In this document: positions 56,839 through 64,000 of the stretch, one piece after another
Position numbering within the stretch: the stretch's first letter is position 1
How the letters are laid out: every line of letters begins with the position of its first letter
Position numbers and translations under genes: made by a program
DNA from: an uncultured Flavobacterium sp.
Lineage (GTDB): Bacteria; Bacteroidota; Bacteroidia; Flavobacteriales; Flavobacteriaceae
Length of the DNA stretch: 64,000 nt
NCBI GenBank assembly: GCA_943912855.1
Contig: CALTVC010000011.1
Span: 62,001 to 126,000, forward strand
Direction of reading: 5' to 3'
Notes under the pieces: generated by a model
The model's input: only the letters and a program-made list of their open reading frames with translations
The model's database searches: none
Told to the model about the DNA's origin: nothing

Positions 56839-58206
56839 TTAAACTGTTTGTTTTGCCACAAGGTGTTTAACCTTTTCAAAAGGTTCGTGCACAAAGTGGT
56901 CTTTATCTTTAATCCTTTCAGGGAAACGCACGTGATATTCAAACTCGTCCCTGAAGTGACGGATAGCAGCAGCTACCGGCCATGCAGCAGCATCGCCAAG
57001 CGGGCAAATGGTATTACCCTCTATCTTACGCTGTATGTCCCAAAGCAAATCAATATCTTCCTCACGACCGTGACCTGTTTCTATACGGTGCAGTACTTTT
57101 TCCATCCAGCCGGTACCCTCACGGCATGGCGAACACTGTCCGCAACTTTCGTGGTGGTAAAAACGGCTAAAGTTCCAGGTATTACGTACCACACAGGTAG
57201 TATCGTTATATACTATGAATCCGCCTGAACCCAGCATAGACCCACTTGCAAAACCACCTTCGGCTAACGACTCGTAGCTCATAAGCCTGTCGCCGCCTTC
57301 GGCATTTTTAAAGATAAGGTGTGCAGGAAGAATTGGCACTGACGAACCACCAGGGATAAGTGCTTTAAGCGGACGGTCGTCCATCATACCGCCAAGGTAT
57401 TCGTCAGAATTCATGAATTCATCTACGCTAAGGCCAAGCTCAATTTCGTAAACGCCCGGGTTTTTACAGTGACCCGATGCCGAAATAAGTTTAGTACCTG
57501 TACTGCGTCCAATACCTATTTTAGCATATTCTGCTCCGGTATTGTTTACAATCCACGGCACTACGGCTATAGATTCTACGTTGTTTACCACGGTAGGGTT
57601 TTGCCACAAACCGCTGATCGCAGGGAATGGTGGCTTAATACGCGGGTTACCACGCTTGCCTTCCAGCGATTCGATAAGGGCGGTTTCCTCACCGCAAATG
57701 TAGGCACCACCGCCACAGTGAACGGCAAGATCAAGATCCCAACCGGTACCCAATATGTTTTTACCCAGCCAACCTGCGGCATAGGCTTCTTTAATAGCCG
57801 TTTCAAGAATACGAAATACCCACATATATTCACCACGGATGTAAATGTAACTTTGGTTACAGCCCAGCGCGTAGCTTGAAGTAATCATTCCCTCTATAAG
57901 TAGGTGAGGGATGTATTCCATCAGGTAACGGTCTTTAAACGTACCCGGTTCAGACTCATCGGCATTACACACCAGGTGGCGTGGCTTGCCTGATTTTTTG
58001 TCTATAAAGCTCCATTTCATTCCGGTAGGGAAACCCGCTCCACCACGACCACGAAGGCCACTGGTTTTTACTTCTTCCACCACCTCGTCCGGCGTCATGC
58101 TCTTAAGCGCTTTTTCTACCGAGCGGTAGCCACCATGCTGGCGGTACACCTCATAGGTTTTTATACCCGGTACGTTAGCGTGCTCTAGTAATATCTTTTG
58201 TCCCAT
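56839..58206 (-). CDS. nuoF: NADH-quinone oxidoreductase subunit F
   Basis: NADH-oxidising FMN subunit, 455 residues. G-R-G-G-A-G-F-P-T-G-M-K-W near residue 53 binds NADH/FMN, G-A-Y-I-C-G-E-E-T-A-L binds FMN, and C-G-Q-C-S-P-C-R-E-G-T-G-W plus the later T-I-C-P-L-G-D hold the N3 [4Fe-4S] cluster. It lies 2 bases after nuoE. Confidence 0.97.
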   Translation of the reverse strand: MGQKILLEHANVPGIKTYEVYRQHGGYRSVEKALKSMTPDEVVEEVKTSGLRGRGGAGFPTGMKWSFIDKKSGKPRHLVCNADESEPGTFKDRYLMEYIPHLLIEGMITSSYALGCNQSYIYIRGEYMWVFRILETAIKEAYAAGWLGKNILGTGWDLDLAVHCGGGAYICGEETALIESLEGKRGNPRIKPPFPAISGLWQNPTVVNNVESIAVVPWIVNNTGAEYAKIGIGRSTGTKLISASGHCKNPGVYEIELGLSVDEFMNSDEYLGGMMDDRPLKALIPGGSSVPILPAHLIFKNAEGGDRLMSYESLAEGGFASGSMLGSGGFIVYNDTTCVVRNTWNFSRFYHHESCGQCSPCREGTGWMEKVLHRIETGHGREEDIDLLWDIQRKIEGNTICPLGDAAAWPVAAAIRHFRDEFEYHVRFPERIKDKDHFVHEPFEKVKHLVAKQTV

Positions 58207-58208
58207 TG

Positions 58209-58751
58209 TTATTGCGAAATGGAAAGTTTATGTAAATCTATTTTGCCCGCGCGGCAGTCCTCAATCAGCTGATCCATTTTAGCGGCATCAAGCTTCTCGT
58301 AGTAGTAGTCGCCTAGCTGAAGCATAGGAGCGTAACCACAGGCACCAAGGCACTCTACACCCACAACGGTAAACATACCATCGGTAGTAGTTTCGCCTAC
58401 GTTAATGCCCAATTTTTGGCAAGTATAGTCCATAAGGTTTTCGGCACCGCGAACCATGCAGCACGATGTGCGACAAAATTCAAACATGTACTTACCTATG
58501 GGTTTTTGGTTAAACATGGTATAGAAAGTAACCACCTCATACACCTCTATAGGTTTTATGCCAAGGATTTCGGCTACTTTGTCCTGAAGTGGTACGCTAA
58601 GCCAGTTGTCGTGCTTGTCTTGTACTTCGTGTAGTACAGGCAATAGCGCGCTTTTCCTTTTCTCAGCAGGGTAGTGGCTACATAGCTCCTCTATCCTTGC
58701 CGAAAGCTCAGGCGTAATGTTTATTTCCTGATGTATGTTACTAACTTCCAT
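58209..58751 (-). CDS. nuoE: NADH-quinone oxidoreductase subunit E
   Basis: [2Fe-2S] N1a subunit, 180 residues. The four ligands are Cys93 and Cys98 (C-R-T-S-C-C), then Cys134 and Cys138 (C-L-G-A-C-G-Y-A-P). It pairs with NuoF in the dehydrogenase module. Confidence 0.96.
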   Translation of the reverse strand: MEVSNIHQEINITPELSARIEELCSHYPAEKRKSALLPVLHEVQDKHDNWLSVPLQDKVAEILGIKPIEVYEVVTFYTMFNQKPIGKYMFEFCRTSCCMVRGAENLMDYTCQKLGINVGETTTDGMFTVVGVECLGACGYAPMLQLGDYYYEKLDAAKMDQLIEDCRAGKIDLHKLSISQ

Positions 58752-58916
58752 CCTTCTTTTCTTCTGTTTTAAATTCTGAATTTTAAATTTTGAATGAAAC
58801 TCATTCAGGTAATTTGAAATCCGAATCTATTTTTCAAAACTTCTTCTTTATGTCTTGATTTTGAATTTCATTGCGGTCGGGCAATTTAAAATTCAAAATT
58901 TATAATTTAAAATAAT
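58752..58916. repeat. AT-rich palindromic repeats between nuoD and nuoE
   Basis: Words of the kind AATTTTAAATTTTGAAT recur at about 58779 and, inverted, at about 58887-58911, so this gap within the operon can fold on itself. It is 165 bases, the largest gap in the nuo operon, and carries no coding frame. Confidence 0.55.
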
Positions 58917-60164
58917 CTACGCGTCCAGTTCTCCTGCAATAACATTCAAACTAGAAAGCGTTGCAATGGCATCCGAAAGCATTTGCCCGCGTACCATGTC
59001 GTTAAACGCCTGGTAGTAGATAAAGCACGGCCTGCGGAAATGCAACCTGTATGCCGTACGGCTACCATCGGTTATCAGGTAAAAGCCCAGCTCACCATTA
59101 CCGCCTTCTACCGGGTGGTATACTTCGGTTTTTGGTACAGGAACTTCGCCCATCACAATTTTAAAGTGGTATATAAGTGCCTCCATGTTGTGGTATACGT
59201 CTTCTTTAGGCGGAAGATAGTAATCCGGTACATTGGCGTGGTAAACTTTTTCAGGAATGGCATTGATCTTATCAATAGCCTGACGAATGATTTTAAGACT
59301 CTCCCAAACCTCGGCGTTACGTACACAAAAACGGTCGTACGTATCACCTGATTTTCCTACGGGAACATCAAAATCAAATTCTTCGTAAGAGCTGTACGGT
59401 TGCATTACACGTACATCATAGTCGATGCCCGCTGCCCTTAGGTTAGGACCGGTAAAACCGTAGCTCATTGCCTTTTCTGCAGATATAGGGCCTACATCTA
59501 TGGTACGATCCATAAAAATACGGTTACGTACCAGCAGGTTTTCAAACTCCTGCCATACTGCAGGGAAATCGGCAAGGAAATCTTCTATCTTTTTAAAGGC
59601 GGCAGGGCTCCAGTCCCTTTCAAAACCACCTATGCGCCCCATGTTAGTAGTAAGACGGGCACCACATATTTCTTCGTAAATTTCGTATATCTTCTCCCTG
59701 TACTGGAATACGTAAAGGAAACCGGTAAGTGCTCCGGTATCTACACCCAGTACCGAGTTACATATAATATGGTCGGCTATACGCGCCAACTCCATAATTA
59801 CTACCCTTAAGTACTGTACCCTTTTAGGTACTTCTATTTCGAGCGCTTTTTCCAGGGTCATCCACCAGCCCATATTGTTTATGGGAGATGAACAATAGTT
59901 CATCCTGTCTGTAAGAGGAGTGATTTGGTAAAACGGCCTGTTTTCGGCAATTTTTTCAAAAGCGCGGTGTATGTAGCCTACAGTGCCTTCGCCATCTACA
60001 ATGCGCTCACCATCCATAAGCAGTATGTTCTGGAAGATACCGTGCGTTGCAGGGTGCGTAGGGCCAAGGTTCAGTACAGAAAGTTCGCTGCCGTCGTCAT
60101 TGTGCTTGCGTGCCTCAATGATCTTGGCGTAGCGGTCTTCCGGAGATAATAACAGGTCTGACAT
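58917..60164 (-). CDS. nuoD: NADH-quinone oxidoreductase subunit D
   Basis: 49-kDa quinone-site subunit, 415 residues. L-G-P-T-H-P-A-T-H-G is the conserved loop near the quinone tunnel, and the protein has the standard hydrogenase-like fold. It ends with a short C-terminus. It lies 22 bases after nuoC. Confidence 0.97.
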   Translation of the reverse strand: MSDLLLSPEDRYAKIIEARKHNDDGSELSVLNLGPTHPATHGIFQNILLMDGERIVDGEGTVGYIHRAFEKIAENRPFYQITPLTDRMNYCSSPINNMGWWMTLEKALEIEVPKRVQYLRVVIMELARIADHIICNSVLGVDTGALTGFLYVFQYREKIYEIYEEICGARLTTNMGRIGGFERDWSPAAFKKIEDFLADFPAVWQEFENLLVRNRIFMDRTIDVGPISAEKAMSYGFTGPNLRAAGIDYDVRVMQPYSSYEEFDFDVPVGKSGDTYDRFCVRNAEVWESLKIIRQAIDKINAIPEKVYHANVPDYYLPPKEDVYHNMEALIYHFKIVMGEVPVPKTEVYHPVEGGNGELGFYLITDGSRTAYRLHFRRPCFIYYQAFNDMVRGQMLSDAIATLSSLNVIAGELDA

Positions 60165-60186
60165 GTTTATATAAACTTATTGCCGG

Positions 60187-60717
60187 TTAGTAATTTAGTG
60201 CGTTATCAGTGCTGCGTCCGAAGAAACGGTCGTCTTTATCAGTACGGCCGGCGTCTTCCATAGGGAATTCCTTGCGCATAGGGAACACCTGCATTTCATC
60301 CATGTTAAGGATACGTTTCAGTTGCGGGTGGCCTTTAAAGATAATGCCGTAAAAATCGTACGTTTCGCGCTCCTGCCAGTTGGCTCCCAGGAACAGGTTT
60401 GTTACCGTGTCTATTTCGGGAGTATCGCCATTCAGGTAGCATTTTATGCGTACACGAACGTTGTCTAGCCAGTTGTGCATGTGGTATACCACGGCAAACT
60501 GCCTGTCTTTTTCGTTGTCAGGGTAATGGATACCACAAACATCGGTAAGGAAGTTAAAACGAAGCGTAGCGTCTTCCTTAAGGAAACGTACTACATCATT
60601 ACTCACTTCAGGGCTTACCTCAAACGAAAATATGTCCTTTATTTGTGTAAAACTGAAAACGCCGTTGCCGAATTTTTCGGTTAGTTTACTTTCTATAACA
60701 GTGGTTTCTAATGCCAT
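60187..60717 (-). CDS. nuoC: NADH-quinone oxidoreductase subunit C
   Basis: 30-kDa subunit, 176 residues, with the conserved W-Q-E-R-E-T-Y-D-F-Y-G-I-I-F and H-P-x-L-x-R-I-L block. It is separate from nuoD (not fused, unlike E. coli NuoCD). Its ATG overlaps the nuoB stop by one base. Confidence 0.96.
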   Translation of the reverse strand: MALETTVIESKLTEKFGNGVFSFTQIKDIFSFEVSPEVSNDVVRFLKEDATLRFNFLTDVCGIHYPDNEKDRQFAVVYHMHNWLDNVRVRIKCYLNGDTPEIDTVTNLFLGANWQERETYDFYGIIFKGHPQLKRILNMDEMQVFPMRKEFPMEDAGRTDKDDRFFGRSTDNALNY

Positions 60718-61268
60718 TATGATATGTTGTAAGAAGCCATTAATTCTTTATATTCAGGTGAACTCCTGCGACGTAGCGATTCACTTTTTACAATTTCCTG
60801 TAGTTTAAGGATACCATCAAGGATTTGCTCCGGCCTTGGCGGACAACCCGGTACATAAACGTCTACCGGAATTACCTTGTCTATACCCTGAAGTACTGAG
60901 TACGTGTCAAAAACTCCACCAGACGATGCACATGCACCCACGGCAATAACCCAGCGTGGCTCTGCCATCTGCTCATATACCTGACGAAGGATAGGTGCCA
61001 TTTTCTTGGCTATGGTACCCATAACAAGCAACATGTCTGCCTGGCGTGGCGAAAAGCTCATACGCTCTGAACCAAAACGCGCAAGGTCATACGTAGCCGC
61101 CATGGTTCCCATAAATTCTATACCACAGCAAGAAGTAGCAAATGGTAGTGGCCAAAGCGAATTGGCACGGGCAAGCCCTACTACATCTTCCAGCTTAGTA
61201 GCAAAAAAACCGTTACCCTGGATTCCTTCCGGGGTATCGGCCATTTTTATTTTTGATGAATCGCTCAT
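60717..61268 (-). CDS. nuoB: NADH-quinone oxidoreductase subunit B
   Basis: Terminal [4Fe-4S] N2 subunit, which passes electrons to quinone. 183 residues, with the ligands Cys47 and Cys48 (S-C-C-G-I-E-F-M-G), Cys113 (A-C-A-S-S-G-G) and Cys142 (P-G-C-P-P-R-P-E). It starts 53 bases after nuoA. Confidence 0.97.
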   Translation of the reverse strand: MSDSSKIKMADTPEGIQGNGFFATKLEDVVGLARANSLWPLPFATSCCGIEFMGTMAATYDLARFGSERMSFSPRQADMLLVMGTIAKKMAPILRQVYEQMAEPRWVIAVGACASSGGVFDTYSVLQGIDKVIPVDVYVPGCPPRPEQILDGILKLQEIVKSESLRRRSSPEYKELMASYNIS

Positions 61269-61321
61269 ACTAATTTTTATTTTTGATAATCAGGGTAATG
61301 CCACAAAAGGCGTGCCTGATG

Positions 61322-61687
61322 TTACTCCCATTCTAAACCTTTTTTCTTCATAACATAGAAGAAGCCTACAATCAGGAAGAACATAAAAATGCCCATCTTG
61401 GCAAGGCCGGCAATACCCATTTCACGGAAGTTCACCGCCCATGGATACATAAAAATAACTTCTACGTCAAAAAGTACGAAAAGGATAGCTACAAGGAAGT
61501 ATTTTACAGAAAATGGTATACGTGCGTTACCTACAGATTCGACACCGCACTCAAAGTTTTTGTCTTTGCTTGCCGAATGCCTCTTAGGCCCCAGCATGTT
61601 TGATATGGCTATTGTGCCTGCTACGAATCCTACGGCAAGCCCCATTTGCATTAAAATGGGTATCAGTTGTCCCTGACCTGTTTCCAT
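61322..61687 (-). CDS. nuoA: NADH-quinone oxidoreductase subunit A
   Basis: First gene of the operon. 121 residues, three helices, with Y-F-L-V-A-I-L-F-V-L-F-D-V-E-V-I-F (the conserved D-V-E) and the F-E-C-G-V-E-S segment. The -7 box at 61715-61722 is 28 bases upstream. Confidence 0.96.
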   Translation of the reverse strand: METGQGQLIPILMQMGLAVGFVAGTIAISNMLGPKRHSASKDKNFECGVESVGNARIPFSVKYFLVAILFVLFDVEVIFMYPWAVNFREMGIAGLAKMGIFMFFLIVGFFYVMKKKGLEWE

Positions 61688-61714
61688 AAATGTGTGTATA
61701 TGTAAATCAATTCA

Positions 61715-61722
61715 CAAATATA
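61715..61722 (-). promoter_or_regulatory. -7 box of the nuo operon
   Basis: TAtaTTTG on the minus strand (plus-strand CAAATATA). No convincing -33 at 17-23 bases. The remaining 260 bases up to cspA hold only the cspA terminator. Confidence 0.6.
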
Positions 61723-61914
61723 CGTGTGATTCGTAAACATATTCTATGATTTGTTAAGAGATACAAGGGATGGAGGCTAATTTTTATCGGTTCTAAATAA
61801 TCATTGTTTTCAGTTGAAGCACAGGTTTTGTGCGGAGTTGACAAATAACAATGTGTGCTGTTAATAAAATCTTAAACAAGATGTAAAAACGTTGTGTTTT
61901 GTGTGAATTGTTGG

Positions 61915-61950
61915 CAAAAAAAGAGCCACCCTATTGGGTGGCTTGCTCTT
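61915..61950 (-). terminator. Terminator of cspA
   Basis: Stem AGAGCCACCC / GGGTGGCTTGCTCT with loop TATT, A-run on the plus strand (T-run on the minus). Confidence 0.85.
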
Positions 61951-61981
61951 TAAAGAGGTAATCGTACTAAATATATATTAG

Positions 61982-62179
61982 TTACAGCGCTGTTACGTTA
62001 GCGGCTACTTTCCCTTTTTTACCATCTTGTTCTACGTAGCTAACTTTGTCGCCTTCGTTAAGGTTTGGCGATCCGTTAAGACCCGTAATGTGTACGAAGA
62101 TGTCTTTACCTGTTTCGTCGTCTGTAATGAATCCAAAACCTTTAGATTCAATGAAAAATTTTACTTTGCCTGTACGCAT
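61982..62179 (-). CDS. cspA: Cold-shock protein
   Basis: 65-residue RNA/DNA-binding beta-barrel that melts mRNA structure in the cold. RNP1 K-G-F-G-F-I (13-18) and RNP2 D-I-F-V-H (26-30) are present. The start M-R-T-G-K-V-K-F is at 62179; an upstream in-frame start at 62212 is excluded because it overlaps the -7 box (62210-62217). Monocistronic. Confidence 0.95.
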   Translation of the reverse strand: MRTGKVKFFIESKGFGFITDDETGKDIFVHITGLNGSPNLNEGDKVSYVEQDGKKGKVAANVTAL

Positions 62180-62209
62180 TTGTTGCAATAAAAAATTATT
62201 AATAATGCT

Positions 62210-62240
62210 CAAAGGTAGAATTATTTATCTCGAAAACAAG
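62210..62240 (-). promoter_or_regulatory. Promoter of cspA
   Basis: TAccTTTG -7 (plus-strand CAAAGGTA, 62210-62217) and TTG -33 (plus-strand CAA, 62238-62240), 20 bases apart. The leader is about 25 bases, too short for a long cold-sensing leader. Confidence 0.7.
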
Positions 62241-62489
62241 TTTTTGTGTTAAAAAATTTATTGGTTTTTAGTTTAATGCCTTTTTTTTTAAAATGTTGCA
62301 AAATACCTTACAGTTTGGCTTTAACGTTAATGCGTGTTACTACTGTGATTTGGGTGTTTTTTACGTACTTATAGAAAAGTTAAATTTTAACATTTATTGC
62401 GTTAAACACGCAAACGTATTCTTAGTACTCTTGGTATCTTCGCTAATGTAAACGAAACGTTTAAAAACGAGGGTGCAAAACCACTAATG

Positions 62490-62684
62490 ATTTTTTCTAC
62501 TTCTGTAGAATTTGAGTGTAGTTTAGTTTAGGTAGTATTTAATGCTGAACGGGGTGAGAGCCGGTCAGCGATACAAGAATTAAGAGAGAAGAAATCAAAA
62601 ACCAATCAAATTAGTAAAATGCGTGATTCAACCACACGCAGTTTAATGGTGCAAAAAAAAGCCTGCTGATAAGCAGGCTTTTTC
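62490..62684 (+). ncRNA. Candidate structured RNA next to cspA
   Basis: Four hairpins follow each other on the plus strand: TTCTAC/GTAGAA (62495-62510, tetraloop), GCTGAACGG/CCGGTCAGC (62544-62569, one mismatch), TGCGTG/CACGCA (62620-62640) and the terminator stem (62656-62684). No reading frame longer than 16 residues fits, and the 475-base gap is otherwise empty apart from the cspA promoter. A TATCTTCG sequence (62435-62442) is a weak -7 candidate. No known RNA family is recognised, and the hairpins fold equally on either strand. Confidence 0.35.
62655..62684. terminator. Bidirectional terminator before the beta-barrel gene's stop
   Basis: Stem AAAAAGCCTGCT / AGCAGGCTTTTTC, with T-runs both ways. 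It serves the minus-strand beta-barrel gene and could end a plus-strand RNA. Confidence 0.9.
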
Positions 62685-62687
62685 TAT

Positions 62688-63326
62688 TTATAACGATAGC
62701 TGATAGTTAATCAGTAAAGCTATAGTATTGCTTTTAAAACCATCTGTGTTTTTAAATCCTTTTGTAAGGCCAAGATTGTCACGAAGTTCAAAGTTGAGTT
62801 CGTTTTGCGTATCTATCTTCCATCTGTAACCGGCGCCAAATGTGGCTCCGGCATTTATCTTCTGTATGTTATCGGCAGAATTTCGTAGTCTTCTGCCTTC
62901 TACTTTAAAGGTATCATCTATAAATAATGATGCGTAGCCACCGCCCAATATGTATATACTGCTATTTTCCTTAAAAAAGAACTTGGCACTTACTGGTAGG
63001 GTCAAAAAATGGTTGTAATATTCTGCAGTGGAGGTGTAAAAAATGGGGTCGAACGTGTCGCTCATTTGAAAGTCCCTACGGTAGTTTCGTTGCTCATAGT
63101 ACAAACCGGTGTTTAGAGCAAAGTTTTTATGTAAAGGAAGCTCAAAAGTAAAGCCTGCCACACGTCCCGTCCATGGGTCGTAATTCACAGGGGCGTCATT
63201 TCGCATAAACGAAATGTTAGAGCCCACACTGATGCCCAGTTTAATTCCCGTTGCGGGTGGGGTGTCCTGTGCCGAGGCAAAAAATGGTAAAGCCACCATA
63301 GCAAGCAGCAAAAGTCTGTTTTTCAT
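62688..63326 (-). CDS. Outer-membrane beta-barrel protein (PorT/OMP_b-brl-like)
   Basis: A 212-residue exported protein: signal peptide ending F-A-S-A-Q, then a beta-barrel with alternating aromatic residues (K-L-G-I-S-V-G-S-N, N-T-G-L-Y-Y-E-Q-R, K-F-F-F-K-E-N) typical of the small Bacteroidota outer-membrane barrel family. It ends L-L-I-N-Y-Q-L-S-L. Cargo unknown. Confidence 0.85.
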   Translation of the reverse strand: MKNRLLLLAMVALPFFASAQDTPPATGIKLGISVGSNISFMRNDAPVNYDPWTGRVAGFTFELPLHKNFALNTGLYYEQRNYRRDFQMSDTFDPIFYTSTAEYYNHFLTLPVSAKFFFKENSSIYILGGGYASLFIDDTFKVEGRRLRNSADNIQKINAGATFGAGYRWKIDTQNELNFELRDNLGLTKGFKNTDGFKSNTIALLINYQLSL

Positions 63327-63361
63327 TTGGTTGATTTATATTAAAAAAGGTGTTACGCATT

Positions 63362-64000
63362 TTATTCTACCGATTTCAGGATTTTTTCCTCTGCAGCGGT
63401 AAGTAGCAAAGCGTTGCTGTTCTTCCAGAATTCTGTTGTAAATTTATTTCCTGCCGAATACAGACTCTTGCCTTTAAAACGTGCTTTCTTGTCCGGAGTT
63501 TCTTCGGTTTCCTTATAGTTGTTTACTACAACATCACTCAGGAACTCCATTTCATCATCAATCTTGTCCCTGAACTCCATGTGCATGCCCAGGCGACCTT
63601 TGTTGTATTTAATGATATACTTGTCGTTGTCATTAGTAAAAATGGTCTTCTTTTCGTTGGCAGTAAGCACTACATGAAATCCAAAGAATTTTACATCTAC
63701 CGTATTCTGTTTATACAGTGGGTCTATGGCATAGCTACTTTCCAGGATAAGCATGGTTTTGGTATCGTAGGTTACGCTACCGCTATATAAACCCTTGCTT
63801 CCCGGTTTGGGGCTAATAGCTACAATCTGTAAGTCGCGACCGCTTTTGTCTTGCCTGGTTTTTAGTATAAAATTGTAGTCCTTGGAGTTGCCCAGTATTT
63901 TCTCGATTATCTTAAAATTATACCCACCTGAAATGGCATCGTCCAGACTGTAAAGGTTTACGTTTTCAAGGCTTTTTTCATCCTCAGCGCTTATGCTGTC
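63362..64000 (-). CDS. Envelope protein C-terminal part, possibly carboxypeptidase-regulatory-like (5' end outside window)
   Basis: The frame is open from the window edge to a stop at 63362, giving at least 212 residues, so an internal Met near 63754 should not be taken as the start. The visible part is beta-rich (S-L-D-D-A-I-S-G-G-Y-N-F-K-I, D-Y-N-F-I-L-K-T-R-Q), with D-T-K-T-M-L-I-L-E-S-S-Y in the middle and W-K-N-S-N-A-L-L-L-T near the C-terminus. It resembles the C-terminal half of Bacteroidota CarboxypepD_reg-like surface proteins; the family call is tentative. It lies 35 bases upstream of the beta-barrel gene on the same strand, a likely operon. Confidence 0.6.
   Translation of the reverse strand, partial: DSISAEDEKSLENVNLYSLDDAISGGYNFKIIEKILGNSKDYNFILKTRQDKSGRDLQIVAISPKPGSKGLYSGSVTYDTKTMLILESSYAIDPLYKQNTVDVKFFGFHVVLTANEKKTIFTNDNDKYIIKYNKGRLGMHMEFRDKIDDEMEFLSDVVVNNYKETEETPDKKARFKGKSLYSAGNKFTTEFWKNSNALLLTAAEEKILKSVE

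Noticed and set aside
1..64000. tRNA, rRNA, insertion sequence or prophage
   Set aside because: No cloverleaf with CCA-adjacent stem, no rRNA-type conserved sequence, and no transposase or integrase frame was seen.

Overview
The window looks like a chromosomal segment from a flavobacterium (phylum Bacteroidota, most likely family Flavobacteriaceae). The evidence is threefold. Promoter -7 boxes match the Bacteroidota TAnnTTTG form. Many products belong to families typical of the phylum (DUF4270, DUF4197, WG-repeat protein, short NuoG, half-length GT5 protein, panCD divergent from a GT5-DUF4270-glmS operon). The atpD-atpC pair stands apart from any other ATP synthase gene. I see no rRNA, tRNA, CRISPR array, insertion sequence or prophage.

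Layout. 1-5.3 kb: the end of an acyltransferase gene, an orphan gene, atpD-atpC, then a single DUF4062 gene flanked by two copies of one terminator-like sequence. 5.1-7.9 kb: two paralogous tiny membrane proteins and a four-gene operon of DUF2975-type membrane proteins ending in an XRE regulator. 8-13 kb: a BioF-like enzyme, an AI-2E-type permease, the remnant of a zeta-toxin-like gene with an intact small partner gene, a DUF2007 protein, pyrF and a BtuF-like protein. 13-24 kb: exported, membrane and lipoprotein genes, catalase, and two DUF4197 paralogues. 24-30 kb: an AraC regulator with a TetX-like flavin monooxygenase, umuC-umuD in reversed order, and an AT-rich two-gene accessory module (a DUF4365 predicted nuclease plus an unrecognised partner).

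30-48 kb: cytochrome bd oxidase (cydAB), small envelope genes, an esterase-fold protein without its nucleophile, panC-panD with a flippase-like membrane gene, the GT5-like/DUF4270/glmS operon, then a regulator-rich block (AraC, two SDR dehydrogenases around two Crp-family regulators, and an NrtR-like Nudix regulator). 48-62 kb: a complete nuoA-N operon for respiratory complex I, all on the minus strand. 62-64 kb: cspA, a structured non-coding stretch, an outer-membrane beta-barrel protein and a gene cut by the window edge.

The core theme is aerobic energy metabolism: complex I, bd oxidase, the ATP synthase beta and epsilon subunits, and catalase. Cofactor and cell-wall precursor synthesis is also present (pantothenate, UMP, GlcN-6-P). 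The points most worth a second look are an 11-bp helically phased TTGTAG array in front of an AraC gene, the AT-rich DUF4365 module, the DUF4062 gene between duplicated terminators, a decayed zeta-toxin locus, a family of degenerate 7- to 8-bp intergenic repeats, and a run of hairpins next to cspA.
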